A stretch of 12,389 bases of DNA, from positions 1 through 12,389 of the forward strand of contig CASDUM010000025.1 in NCBI GenBank assembly GCA_949283985.1. Direction: 5' to 3'. Shown here piece after piece: positions 1 through 8,810 of this stretch. How positions within the stretch are numbered: the first letter of the stretch is position 1; every line of letters begins with the position of its first letter. The notes below the pieces were generated by a model, which was not told where the DNA came from, made no database searches, and saw only the letters and a list, made by a program, of their open reading frames with translations. The position numbers and the translations under genes were made by a program. Origin of the DNA: an uncultured Mycoplasmataceae bacterium. Its GTDB lineage: Bacteria > Bacillota_I > Bacilli_A > Mycoplasmatales > Mycoplasmoidaceae.

Positions 1-515
1 ATGTTATGTGATTGATATAGATATTTTGGAAAAATCAATATAGTTTTTTCTTTTTTTTAAAGATAAATTAAATCACTATTATTTTTTAGAAAATCAGAGT
101 ATATATTGTTAAGTATGTAATTTATAAAATCTTGATATTTTATTATGATCCATCAATAGTGTAAATTAATTTTACAACTTTAGAAATAACTCAGTTTCTT
201 TTTTATTACATGAATATTAAAGCAATTTTCATCTATTTTTTCTAAAACAATAATATTTAACATCCTTCAATAAGTTTTAACAAGTAATATTATATAACAA
301 GTATAGATTATTACAAGTTATTAACCTATGTATTATATTGCATTAGAAATAACATATATATGATGGTGATCAAGTTCCAATTCAATGTCATAGGTTATAT
401 AAAAAGAATATTAAAATGATTAAATCAATAAATACATCAAAGTAAAAATTGAATGATTCTTGAAAATTGTATCATCAAAAATGTCGGATTTAAGACAAAG
501 AGAAGAATAAATAAA
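1..515. other. gene-poor AT-rich stretch with short decayed fragments
   Basis: I see no convincing gene here. The longest readable pieces are about 20-30 codons: a plus-strand piece at 1-60, a minus-strand piece at 180-263 starting ATG, and a plus-strand piece from about 364 to 451 (DGDQVPIQCHRLYKK...). None has a clear ribosome-binding site or a family signature. The pieces could be remnants of decayed genes or chance frames in AT-rich DNA. The region lies downstream of the minus-strand surface-protein gene. Confidence 0.5.
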
Positions 516-549
516 AATATTATTGTGATTTTTAGTCTACAATAATATT
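516..549 (-). terminator. intrinsic terminator downstream of the surface-protein gene
   Basis: A perfect 11-bp inverted repeat (AATATTATTGT at 516-526, ACAATAATATT at 539-549) has a 12-base loop. Read on the minus strand, the stem is followed by TTTTTATTTATT, as expected for an intrinsic terminator about 80 bases past the stop codon at 627. The stem is AT-rich, which is usual for such genomes. Confidence 0.6.
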
Positions 550-596
550 GTTTAACAATCTCACTGAAAATTAGCAAACACATCTAGTTTATTTTA

Positions 597-622
597 TCAA
601 CTATTTTCTTATTGATAGTTGA
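597..622 (+). terminator. short hairpin at the 3' end of the surface-protein gene, possible plus-strand terminator
   Basis: An 8-bp perfect stem (TCAACTAT / ATAGTTGA) with a 10-base loop lies immediately after the stop codon at 627. It is followed by ATTTTT only on the plus strand. It could stop transcripts entering from the left, or fold at the 3' end of the minus-strand message. The stem is short, so this is weakly supported. Confidence 0.3.
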
Positions 623-626
623 ATTT

Positions 627-2930
627 TTACTTAGGTTGTTGTCTAACTTGAGAACTATAAACCGCTTTTGGTTTATAATTACTATTCACATTTCGAACTT
701 GAGGTGGTCTTACCGGTCGAATAACTGGTCCATTATTTTGATTAATCTTGTTTGTTGAAGGAGATGTACTATTCATATTTTGAACTTGAGGTGGTCTTAC
801 TGGTCGAATAACTGGTCCATTATTTTGATTAATCCTATTTGCTGAAGGAGATGAATTTGTTAATTTAGAAATGTTCTGATTAGTCCCAATATAATTTACT
901 TTTGTACTCTTTAATGCTATTTTTTTCTTCTTTAAATTATTTGCTTTTTTTCTAGATTTAACAATAATAATAGTTATTATTAAAATTATTATGAAACCAC
1001 CTAGTCCTATCGACAATCAGAATCATCAATAATTAGTTATATTTTCAGTTGTTATCTGATTAGAATTACTTCCATTTTGATTTCCGTTACCTGAACCACC
1101 TGTTCCTGTACCATCGTTGTCTGTGCTTCCGCCACCACTGTCACCTGAACCACCACCAGGAACTAATGAAACATTACTTCCAGCTAAAATATTATTAATT
1201 TCAGCTTCATCCCCTGTTTCTTCATTTGATGTTTTAAAACCAGAAAAAATGGTGTAATTTGTATATATTTTTACTGGATTGTCATCAACTATTTCATCAT
1301 TCTCATTTAAATATTTCTTTAAAGTTATGGAAACAAGCATTATTCTTCCATTTATATTATCTGCCAAAATTTCTAGATCACCAATATTAAAACCATTTCC
1401 ATTAATTCCATCATTCACTTTATCAACTAAACAATTATTATAAATATATTTTTTTAATATATTTTCTTTTGCATTACCTGGTTCTTTAAAACTAGATGGA
1501 ATTATATCTTCAACTCCTGTTAAATTAATAACATTTTCATTAGAAACAAATCTTGTTTTTATACCAAGTTGAGTTGGTGACAAACCACTAACGTTGATTT
1601 CTTTTGAAATAACATTATTAGATATTTTTCCATTACTTTTATTATAACTTTTACTCAAAGATACATTTATAGTAAGCTCTCCATTAATTGGATTTTTTGA
1701 AACTATTTCTATACTAATGTCATTTTGTGTAAAATTAGTTGTTAATCCTTGAAGATAAGTTTCTTTGTTTCTATATATGAAATTAGATAACATGTATATG
1801 TTTATTGTATTAGCATTGTAATTTTTAAAATCTACTTCGTTTGACAAATCAATACTTGAAATAGTAATAGCAGTTTCTTTCTTGCTTTGCAATCCTGATA
1901 TATTTATTGTACTATTTGTAGTTATTTTTTTAGTAGATGTAACAGGAGTACCAAAATCATCTAAATATGTAGTAACTGTAATTGATTTTAATATAATTGT
2001 TCCTGTTAAATCGTTATAATCTCATTCTATATTTGAAATGTAATAATTGTTAGATGCATTCCCATTCTTTGGCTTATTATCTAGACAATTATCATAAATA
2101 AACTTTTTAAAAATTAATTGATTTTCTATTTTTAAAAAATCCGAAGGATATTTTGATTTCAATTCTGGTGTTAAATTTCCATTTCAATTTAATGTGGTTC
2201 CATTTGTTCCAAGTCTTAATCCTGTAATAGTTATATCTTTGTTTATACTTCCGATTGTTGATTCACCATATACATCTAAAATATTATTGATTTTTAGATT
2301 TATTTTAATTGATCCATTTGTACCATTTCTTTCTAAAATCGAAACATTAATATCAGATTCACTTAGATTTGATGGAAAATTTTGTAAAATTTCATTTCTT
2401 TTAGTGAATAGAAACAAAGATAAATCACTTTCATCAACATCATAAACATTATGATCTGATATGGGAGATTCAGCAGTTATAGAATCTATTTTTATTTTTG
2501 TATTATAAATTGCTTTTTTAAATCCATATAATTTATTTCTACCACTAAAAAAATCTCCAGAACCTGTTCCAAATCATATATTCCCAACAACAATGTAACC
2601 TTGTTCATTGTTAACTTCATTTATATCAACTCTAACTGGTTTACTTGGATCTAAAAAGAAAAATTTATCAAAAGTTCAATATTCTCTAACAGTTTTATAA
2701 ACATATCAAGCAAAATCTCTATTTGTGCTGCTTACTTTACCTGGAAAAAAATTAGCTCATGATGAACCTGTTACATCAAAATCTCTAAATAGAGGATCAG
2801 TAGTTCTTTCAATATTTTTAGTTTCTTTTAAAGACGCAGTATTTTTATTTATGTTTGCAAAACTTGATCCAAAAATTGGTGTGATGAACATTATTGAGAA
2901 CATTAATTTTAAAAATTTATTTTTTTTCAT
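627..2930 (-). CDS. secreted surface protein with tandem Lipoprotein_17-like modules and a C-terminal membrane anchor
   Basis: A 767-aa protein (code 4; several Trp are TGA, including those at 1017-1028 just before the membrane helix). The start ATG at 2930 follows AAAAGG at good spacing; an ATG 18 bases further upstream would absorb that site. Residues 1-25 form a signal peptide (basic MKKNKFLK, hydrophobic core, SSFA) without a lipobox Cys. Residues about 36-565 hold five modules of about 100-115 aa, each ending in a beta-hairpin and a motif such as ITITGL, INISGL or INVSGL (near residues 137, 238, 347, 450, 565); this resembles the 'Lipoprotein_17' domain of mollicute surface proteins. A Gly/Ser/Asn-rich linker (about 590-634) leads to one helix (about 637-657), then KSRKK and a 110-aa basic tail with a duplicated Pro-rich repeat. 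Topology is inferred: modules outside, tail in the cytoplasm. The 4520-6457 protein is a relative. The ligand is unknown; adhesion or antigenic display is a guess. Confidence 0.85.
683..856 (-). repeat. two tandem 87-bp repeats encoding a Pro-rich cytoplasmic motif
   Basis: Two nearly identical 87-bp units (about 683-769 and 770-856) encode 29 aa each, with the core INQNNGPVIRPVRPPQV present twice and preceded by SPSAN or SPSTN. They lie in the tail after the membrane helix, so probably inside the cell. High nucleotide identity suggests a recent duplication or a length-variable tract. Confidence 0.85.
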
Positions 2931-2968
2931 TATAATACCTTTTAACATAAAAAATATAATGCATTTAT

Positions 2969-2997
2969 ATTATATACATATATATATTAGAAGTCAA
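2969..2997 (-). promoter_or_regulatory. promoter of the 627-2930 surface-protein gene with an AT-repeat spacer
   Basis: On the minus strand TTGACT (2997-2992) is followed after exactly 17 bp by a perfect TATAAT (2974-2969). The predicted transcript start is near 2962, giving a leader of about 32 bases with AAAGG before the ATG at 2930. The spacer contains five alternating AT dinucleotides. This is the best promoter match in the window. Confidence 0.75.
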
Positions 2998-3007
2998 TAT
3001 TGAATAA

Positions 3008-3100
3008 AAGCAAAGGATTGATGGCACTTGTATTAGTGATAGAGGTAAATTCTACATAACATTTAATTATGAAGGTAAAAGAGTTGTAATTGAATCTTAA
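3008..3100 (+). pseudogene. C-terminal remnant of an unidentified plus-strand gene
   Basis: An open stretch of 30 codons ends in TAA and reads KQRIDGTCISDRGKFYITF and onward to KRVVIES. It has ordinary-looking composition with alternating polar and hydrophobic residues, but no start codon, and a stop lies just upstream. It abuts the -35 box of the divergent surface-protein promoter, as if a gene had been cut by rearrangement. I do not recognise the family. A chance frame cannot be ruled out. Confidence 0.3.
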
Positions 3101-3229
3101 TTGAAATAGAAGTTATTTACAACTTCAATCTAAATCAAAGATATACATTTATTAAAAATAGAAACTTGAAATTAAAAATTAGCAAGATAAGAATCATATT
3201 CTAACTCTTTAAAGCTAGAAAAAAATAAA

Positions 3230-3277
3230 AATATCAATTTATATGATTAAATATAAATTGATTATTTAAATTGTTAA
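3230..3277 (+). repeat. hairpin repeat, copy 1 (terminator-like)
   Basis: A 12-bp perfect stem (ATCAATTTATAT at 3233-3244, ATATAAATTGAT at 3251-3262) has a 6-base loop and is followed by TATTTAAATTGTTAAA. It closely matches the hairpin at 4461-4509, including the loop and the 3' flank. With the remnant at 3008-3100 upstream on the same strand, it may be the terminator of that lost gene. The stretch 3101-3229 shows nothing else. Confidence 0.55.
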
Positions 3278-3336
3278 AACGTAACTTTCCATTAATAGTT
3301 AAAATACACATAATTTAAATAAAACATTCAATATAA

Positions 3337-4297
3337 ATGGGGTGGTATGTATGAAAATTTAATAAAGCATCTAAAGACACATCAATGGAAAAAATTAAAA
3401 ATGACAACCAAACAATTTTAAATATAACATTATTAGCAAATAAAAAAATCGCAAATAACTTTGAACATTTTAATATATCTATTAAAGAAATAAAATCGAT
3501 AATCAACAAAAAACCTACAAAAGCAGATAAGCATATATATATATCGTATACTATTTTTCAATTTAATAATGGATTAAATTGAATTTTTGGAATTGATAAG
3601 AAATTGTAATTTAATGATATTTTAGAATTACATAGATTAGTTGCTTATAAAATTGCACTTGATTGAAGAGAATTTGCTAAGAGCGATCATCTGTTACGGG
3701 GTTAAACAATAAATTAAAAACTATTAAACCAGCTGATGAAAAATTAAAAATGAGAGAATTTAATAGCTTAATTTCAAGATTAAAATTAAATAATTATCAA
3801 AATGAAAAAATTGAAATGATTTTGAATTTCTTTATTAATCAAATGACTAATCAATGATTTAATGATGGTAATAAAAGAATATCTTTGTTAGTTGCAAATA
3901 AATTATTAATTACTATACAAGCATCAACGACCAAGTAAATTTACTAGTTGATTTTAATGATAAGGATTTTAATTAATTATTAGCAAAATATTATAACAAT
4001 AAATATTTTACTGAAGGCGCAACAGTTGAAGCTATTAATTTAGTTAATTTTTTGAAAAAATATATAAATCATATCGGCGCATTAGAATTAACTAATGAAG
4101 CAACAATTTTAAAACAATTTCAATCATTGAATAATGTATTTTATAAAACAAAAGAAGAAATCGATAATTTTGACTTAAAAGCAAAACAGATTGTTGTTTA
4201 TAAAGTAAATGATATAGAAATGGTGACATATGATGTTGATGATTTTTTAGCATCAATTAATGATGAAGATTACAATAATTTAACTTTTCTAGAATAA
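3337..4297 (+). pseudogene. degenerate Fic-family (Fic/DOC) gene
   Basis: The only sizeable plus-strand coding signal, spread over three frames. Frame 1 (3337-3702) starts ATG GGG TGG, has an in-frame TAA at 3607, and reads DILELHRLVAYKIALDW, like the Fic region before the active site. A shift near 3700 leads to frame 3 (3699-3938) with NNKLKTIKPADEKLK and then QWFNDGNKRISLLVANKLL, the Fic active-site loop (family form HPFxDGNKR or HxFxxGNGR). The catalytic His position holds Gln here. A second shift near 3930 leads to frame 2, with a TAA at 3974, ending NNLTFLE at 4297. Plausible coding continues out of frame to about 4377 (RSDPNLIKKCKEILYKI). Intact Fic proteins usually transfer AMP or related groups to target proteins. 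With two shifts, two stops and no catalytic His, this copy should be inactive. No clear ribosome-binding site is seen. Confidence 0.75.
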
Positions 4298-4460
4298 GAT
4301 CAGATCCAAACTTGATTAAAAAATGTAAAGAAATTTTATATAAAATTACTAATCAAATTGATACTAATAAAGTTTAAACAAAAGAAAATAATATTCATAT
4401 AGAATCAGAAAATTTTAGAAAAATTAATAGAAATAATAGCATAATAGTTCAATTACTAAA

Positions 4461-4498
4461 AATAACCGATTTATATAATTAAATATAAATTGGTTATT
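4461..4498. terminator. bidirectional terminator hairpin (repeat copy 2) between convergent genes
   Basis: A 16-bp stem (4461-4476 with 4483-4498) has a 6-base loop, with one G-U pair on plus-strand RNA and a C-A mismatch on minus-strand RNA. On the minus strand it is followed by TTTTTAG, so it serves the lipoprotein gene stopping at 4520. On the plus strand it could end the decayed Fic gene. It is the second copy of the element at 3230-3277. Confidence 0.65.
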
Positions 4499-4519
4499 TT
4501 AATTGTAAATAATAAAAAG

Positions 4520-6457
4520 TTATTTTAAATCATTAATATTTAGTATAGATTTATATGATGTATTAATGGTTATAAAATCATTAGATGATAGTAATTCAAT
4601 AGATAATGTGAAGTTAACTGTATATGATATTCTATCATTATCTAATCTTAAAATTACAGCTCTTGAATTGCTACCAAAGTCATAATTTATATTTTTGATA
4701 ATAAATTCATTTTTATAAAGATTGTTATCTTTATTCATTGTAATATCTGTGAAATTTGTACCTAAAAAAGTGAAAGATCAATCATTTATTATTTGTGCAT
4801 TAATTTCACCAGGGGTTGAGTGGTCTATAGCTTCTCTATAAATAAGTCCTTGAGAATTTGATTGAGAAAGATAGACTTTATTGTTTATCTCTATTGAGTT
4901 ATTAATTTGAATATTATTTATATCATCAATAGATTTTTGAGATAAGATATTCATTTTTATATATCTATTGATTTTCGCTGTATCATTAGGTGTGAAAAAA
5001 TTATTGTATTCTTGGTTATTTTGATTTATATAATCATATGATTTCTTAAATCCAGCAATATTTATATTATGCTCAACATTAGTTCTATTTTGATTAAAAT
5101 AAACAATTACTGATCCTATTATTTGACCAGTTTTATCGTTAACAGTAACAGAATTTATATTTTCAACACAAAGTCTTACATTCATGTTTGGCAAATATTT
5201 ATCAACATATGTTTTATTTAAAGTAATAAACTTTGTTAAATAATCTATCGAACAGTTATAAAAAATTTGACTGTATGAATATGATGCATATTCTTGAGAA
5301 ATTAAATTATTATTGTAAGTTGACTGATTGTTTAAAATATATTTAATTGCATCATTTTCAGATGGCATTGAAAAAATATAATTATTTTCTAGATAAATAG
5401 TAAAACTTTCTGTTTCAGAAGAATCAATTCATTTAGAAGATGAATTATTATATACTTTTTTTGATATAGTAAACTGAATATTAAAATTTGATTTATCTTT
5501 ACTTAATAAATTTTGTGCATCATTAAAACTAATATTAGATATTATATTTTGTTTATATAAATCAATGACGTTAATATTATCATTAACAATATTTGTTTCT
5601 TTGTTTATCTCAAGCTTAGATAAATATTTATTTAATCAATCATCTGAGGTTCAATTTGAAATTGAATCATTATCTTGTAAATTACCATAATAGTTATTAA
5701 GATTTAATTCCATTGTTTTAATCTTCATTTGAGAAGATATATCAATTATAGACGCGAAATTTTTAAATCCACTTACAGTTATTTCTGCTTCTGTTATACT
5801 ATTGTTATTATATGAACCACTAATTATAAGCTTTATATTTCCATTTGATTCATTACCTTCGGTAATTGTTAAATTGATATTGTTAAATTTAGATACTGAC
5901 AACTTTTGTCGAATATATTCATTTGTAATTTTAAATATTGGCGTATTAGAACTTACATCAAGCACTTTAATGACTTCTAGATACGATGAAATATTTAAGT
6001 TATTAAAAGTTCCACCTTTTGATATATCATTGGTACTTTGTTCATTTAACTTAAACTTTGTTAATTTATATGTAAATTCTGATGTTTCTTGGTTTTTAAT
6101 TTCATCATTTTCTCAATATTTATTTAGTCTAAATGTTCCACTAATTTGATTTAATTGTTCAGATTTATTTGTAGAATTAACAATAATATCAGATGTTTGA
6201 ATATCATTCTTTTTACCAGAAACAGCATATTCTAAGATTAAAGACTTAATATTCTCTACATCAAATTCATTAATATTTAAATTACTGAATTTAGTCCTTG
6301 ATACATCTAAATCAATATTATTTATTATTGTATCAACTTTATTATCACTTGAAACATTAGATGATACACTATTACTTGATGAACATGATGCTAATGCAAA
6401 TAAAGGTAGCGATATTAATGATACTAATAAAATCATTTTAGTGAATTTAAATTTCAT
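4520..6457 (-). CDS. surface lipoprotein with Lipoprotein_17-like modules
   Basis: A 645-aa lipoprotein in code 4. The start ATG at 6457 follows TAAGGAAT at good spacing. Residues 1-24 are a basic, then hydrophobic signal ending in the lipobox LASC, with Cys25 as the expected lipidated residue, followed by a Ser/Asn-rich spacer (CSSSNSVSSNVSS). It is therefore tethered to the outer face of the membrane. At least two modules resemble those of the 627-2930 protein: one ending ITVSGFKNF near residue 231 (with NGNIKLIISGSY before it) and one ending INIAGFKKS near 470 (with GQIIGSVIVYF before it). The remainder is Asn/Ser/Ile-rich and beta-like. There is no membrane helix after the signal. It and the other surface protein look like paralogues with different anchors. 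The function is unknown; surface antigen or adhesion is inference. Confidence 0.85.
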
Positions 6458-6474
6458 AATTATTCCTTACTTTT

Positions 6475-6502
6475 ATTCTAGCAAGAATATATTTAATGTT
6501 AG
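6475..6502 (-). promoter_or_regulatory. probable extended -10 promoter of the lipoprotein gene
   Basis: On the minus strand CTAACA (6502-6497) precedes, by 16 bp, an extended -10 TGC-TAGAAT (6483-6475). The start would fall close to the ribosome-binding site TAAGGAAT, giving a leader of roughly 15-20 bases. The -35 match is 4 of 6. Confidence 0.4.
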
Positions 6503-6563
6503 ATATTACATAAAAATAAAAGTGGAAATGTATACATAATTAAAAATGCATTAGTAAATATAA

Positions 6564-6591
6564 AAAAGAGAAGTTTAATATCTTCTCTTTT
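6564..6591 (-). terminator. intrinsic terminator of the J-domain gene
   Basis: A perfect 10-bp stem (AAAAGAGAAG at 6564-6573, CTTCTCTTTT at 6582-6591) has an 8-base loop. On the minus strand it is followed by a T-rich run. The stem overlaps the TAA stop at 6590-6592, so the coding end doubles as terminator. Confidence 0.8.
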
Positions 6592-7459
6592 AAAATAAAA
6601 AGACAAATAATAAAATTATAGCAACAACAACTAATGCTATAGAACCGAAAGATATACTTCTAGTTGCTATTTTTTTATGGTTTATTTTCTCATTTCCATT
6701 ATTGTTCATATCTTCAATATGTTTATTCTTTTCTCATATATATTCAATTGTTTGATATAAATCTAATGTTATAGATCTATTTATCAATCCTAGAATTGAC
6801 ACATATGGAACGTCAAAAAAATTATCTTCATTAATTAAATCAGCTATGAAGTTAAATATTGATGCACCTGCATCCCTATACATTTTTAATTTACATAAAA
6901 TGTTTTTAACACCTTGCACATAACCATCATTAACTCTTGTAAAATCTGGCGAATTAACAAATGATGAATACGTACCATCATTAATTTTTTCTGCAAAAAT
7001 ATTAAATATTGAACTTGCAGTTTTATAATCCATTGATTTTTGACCAACTGAAGAGCCTGATCAATATGTTCTTCAGAAAAAATCATAAGAAATTAATATT
7101 TCATCTTGAGATAATATATTCAAACGATCTGAAAATTGATCAATTTTAGATTCATCAACCATATATTCTTTAACTCAAGATGGATCAAAATAAGAGTTAT
7201 TATAAGTTTCGTTATATGAATAGTTATTTGAATTACCTGATTTTATATATGAATCATAATTACTTCTTCTATTATCATCATATAATGTTTCATATGCTTC
7301 AGTAACTATCTTAAAATCTTCTTCAGCAGTATCTGATTTATTTAAATCAGGATGATATTTTTTTGAAACCTTAAAGTAAGCTCTTTTAATTTCATCCTTT
7401 GTTGCTGTCTTTTCTATTTCTAGAACTTCATAATAATTTTTATCTTTTAGAGTACTCAT
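6590..7459 (-). CDS. membrane-anchored J-domain (DnaJ-like) protein
   Basis: A 289-aa protein in code 4. Residues 8-70 are a J domain: NYYEVLEIEKTAT, helix II KDEIKRAYFKVSKKY, the HPD motif at 36-38, then ETLYDDNRRSNYD. J domains stimulate the ATPase of DnaK (Hsp70). There is no Gly/Phe region, Cys zinc centre or DnaJ C-terminal substrate domain, so it is a J-only (class C) protein rather than canonical DnaJ. A Tyr/Asn-rich stretch (about 70-95) and an uncharacterised helical-looking middle follow. The last about 20 residues (SIALVVVAIILLFVFLF) are hydrophobic and end the protein, preceded by NHKKIATR, so the J domain probably faces the cytoplasm. J proteins of this sort occur in mollicutes, some linked to attachment structures; any such role here is inference. 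It stands alone, with its own terminator, between the lipoprotein gene and the restriction-modification unit. Confidence 0.88.
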
Positions 7460-7465
7460 ATATTG

Positions 7466-7474
7466 ATTTTAGCA
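7466..7474 (-). promoter_or_regulatory. extended -10 element at the J-domain gene, possibly leaderless
   Basis: On the minus strand TGC-TAAAAT (7474-7466) resembles the TGC-TAGAAT element of the lipoprotein gene. The expected start is about 7 bases on, at or next to the A of the ATG at 7459. No ribosome-binding site is visible before the ATG and no good -35 box is seen. Confidence 0.35.
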
Positions 7475-7665
7475 TATTAAAATCTAAAAAATATAAAACT
7501 AAAATAGAATATTAAATAATATGAACATCATATCTTATTAAGATTGTATCACTTTCACTATTTTATTTTTTTGATAATTAGTTCATTTAAACATTTAACG
7601 CATTTAATATAATAGACAATATGTTAGACGCATTTTTTGAAACTAATTTAATTAAAAAATATATT

Positions 7666-8808
7666 TTACTTCTTTATATATTCTATAACTTTTTTATATT
7701 CTTTTAGAAAGTACCTAGAATTTTTTAATTGTTTCTCATTAATTTGTGTGTATCCATGAACATCATTCATATTTAAGTTATTTTTTAATTTATTCATCTT
7801 TCCATCTTCTTCTCAATAGAAATAGTATGAATCATATAAATTATGCACTGTTGATGGAAGCGGTAAGAAATTATACGGATCAGAAATTTGGTTCAATATG
7901 TTTTCATCCTTTTTCTTATTAAACTCATATTTGATATATCAAACTGGCTTAATATGAGCATATTCAAACTTTGTTGAGTTTGTAGAAAAATAATCATTTA
8001 TAACGTTGTTAATATCTAAGATACCAAATTTATTCTGTATATTTTTCTTTTGTTCAGTTCTTAATTTATTTACTTTTGTTTCTAAATTGATAAAATTAGT
8101 TCTTTTTAATTTATAACTTTTTTCAAAGTTGCTTTTTATTTCCTTTCAATTTTCTCTTCTTAAATTAAATTGAATGAATAATTTCCTTATTTCATCATTA
8201 CCGTCCAACCATTCGGTAAACATTATTGATTTTATTTCTTTATTTTGCCAAGCAGTTTCATAATTAATATTTATAAACTTTGATGAAATTTGTTTAGTTA
8301 CGTTTAAACATTGTAGAAAAAAACCGAAATTAATTTTTTCATTCTTATATTGTGTAAACAATGTTCCAATATTTTTACCTTCTCCTTTTGGGTTTGAACC
8401 TAATAAGATATAAATAATGTTTTGAAATGTTACATCCCTATATCTAATTAAAGAATTATTACTATTTATATTTGTTTTATTTATATGGTCATAGTCAAAA
8501 TATTCAGATTTTTTTCTTTTATTATGTTCGTTCTTATTTTGATATTTATGTTCTAGTCCAAGTTCCTCTATAAATCAAATCCTATAATCTAATGTTATGT
8601 TTTTACTTTTCTTTTTTTTATGACTTCTTGTTGTTATATTTTTAACTTCAACACGTTCGTAAATAACTTTATAATCATGAATAAAATTCATTTCATCAAC
8701 TAACAAATAATATTTCATAATAATTGTTTCTGTGTAATTAAAAACATTCATTTCTACAATTTTAAAATTGAAATTATTTATGTTAAATTCTTGTTTTTTA
8801 TTTCCCAT
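7666..8808 (-). CDS. probable HNH-type restriction endonuclease partnered with the adjacent methyltransferase
   Basis: A 380-aa protein in code 4. Its ATG at 8808 is only two bases after the methyltransferase stop (TAA TT ATG), with no strong ribosome-binding site, so translation is probably coupled. The C-terminal third has an HNH signature: EYAHIKPVW with His285, SDPYNFLPLP with Asn313, then VHNLYD with His322, and EEDG near 333-336. This matches the spaced His...Asn...His of HNH nucleases of the 'AHI-P...N-L-L...H--FD' type. There are no paired Cys for the zinc knuckles of some HNH restriction enzymes. The N-terminal two thirds (1-270) are Lys/Asn-rich, unrecognised, and presumably give dimerisation and DNA recognition. 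The target is inferred from its partner: a CG-containing site. Assignment as endonuclease rests on the motif plus gene order. No frameshift or stop is seen, so it appears intact. Confidence 0.72.
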
Positions 8809-8810
8809 AA

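Noticed and set aside
364..451. Short plus-strand peptide considered as a transposase remnant
   Set aside because: No DDE signature, terminal repeats or neighbouring IS features could be seen; too short to assign.
2194..2445. Plus-strand open frame of 83 codons
   Set aside because: It is antisense to the continuous minus-strand surface-protein frame, has no ribosome-binding site and no recognisable motif.
2725..3003. Plus-strand open frame of 92 codons
   Set aside because: It is antisense to the signal peptide, start and promoter of the surface protein and reads as low-complexity Ile/Phe/Lys.
3315..3509. Minus-strand open frame of 64 codons
   Set aside because: It is antisense to the Fic-like frame and has no family features.
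5802..6149. Plus-strand open frame of 115 codons
   Set aside because: It is an antisense shadow of the lipoprotein gene, whose minus frame is continuous under code 4.
6886..7086. Minus-strand frame of 66 codons overlapping the J-domain gene
   Set aside because: The J-domain frame continues through this stretch with TGA as Trp and reaches a membrane helix and terminator; the alternative frame has no such support.
7588..7636. Two similar CGCATTT words 30 bases apart in the gap after the endonuclease gene
   Set aside because: Short, imperfect and without a linked promoter or gene; could be chance. No clear terminator was found in this gap either.
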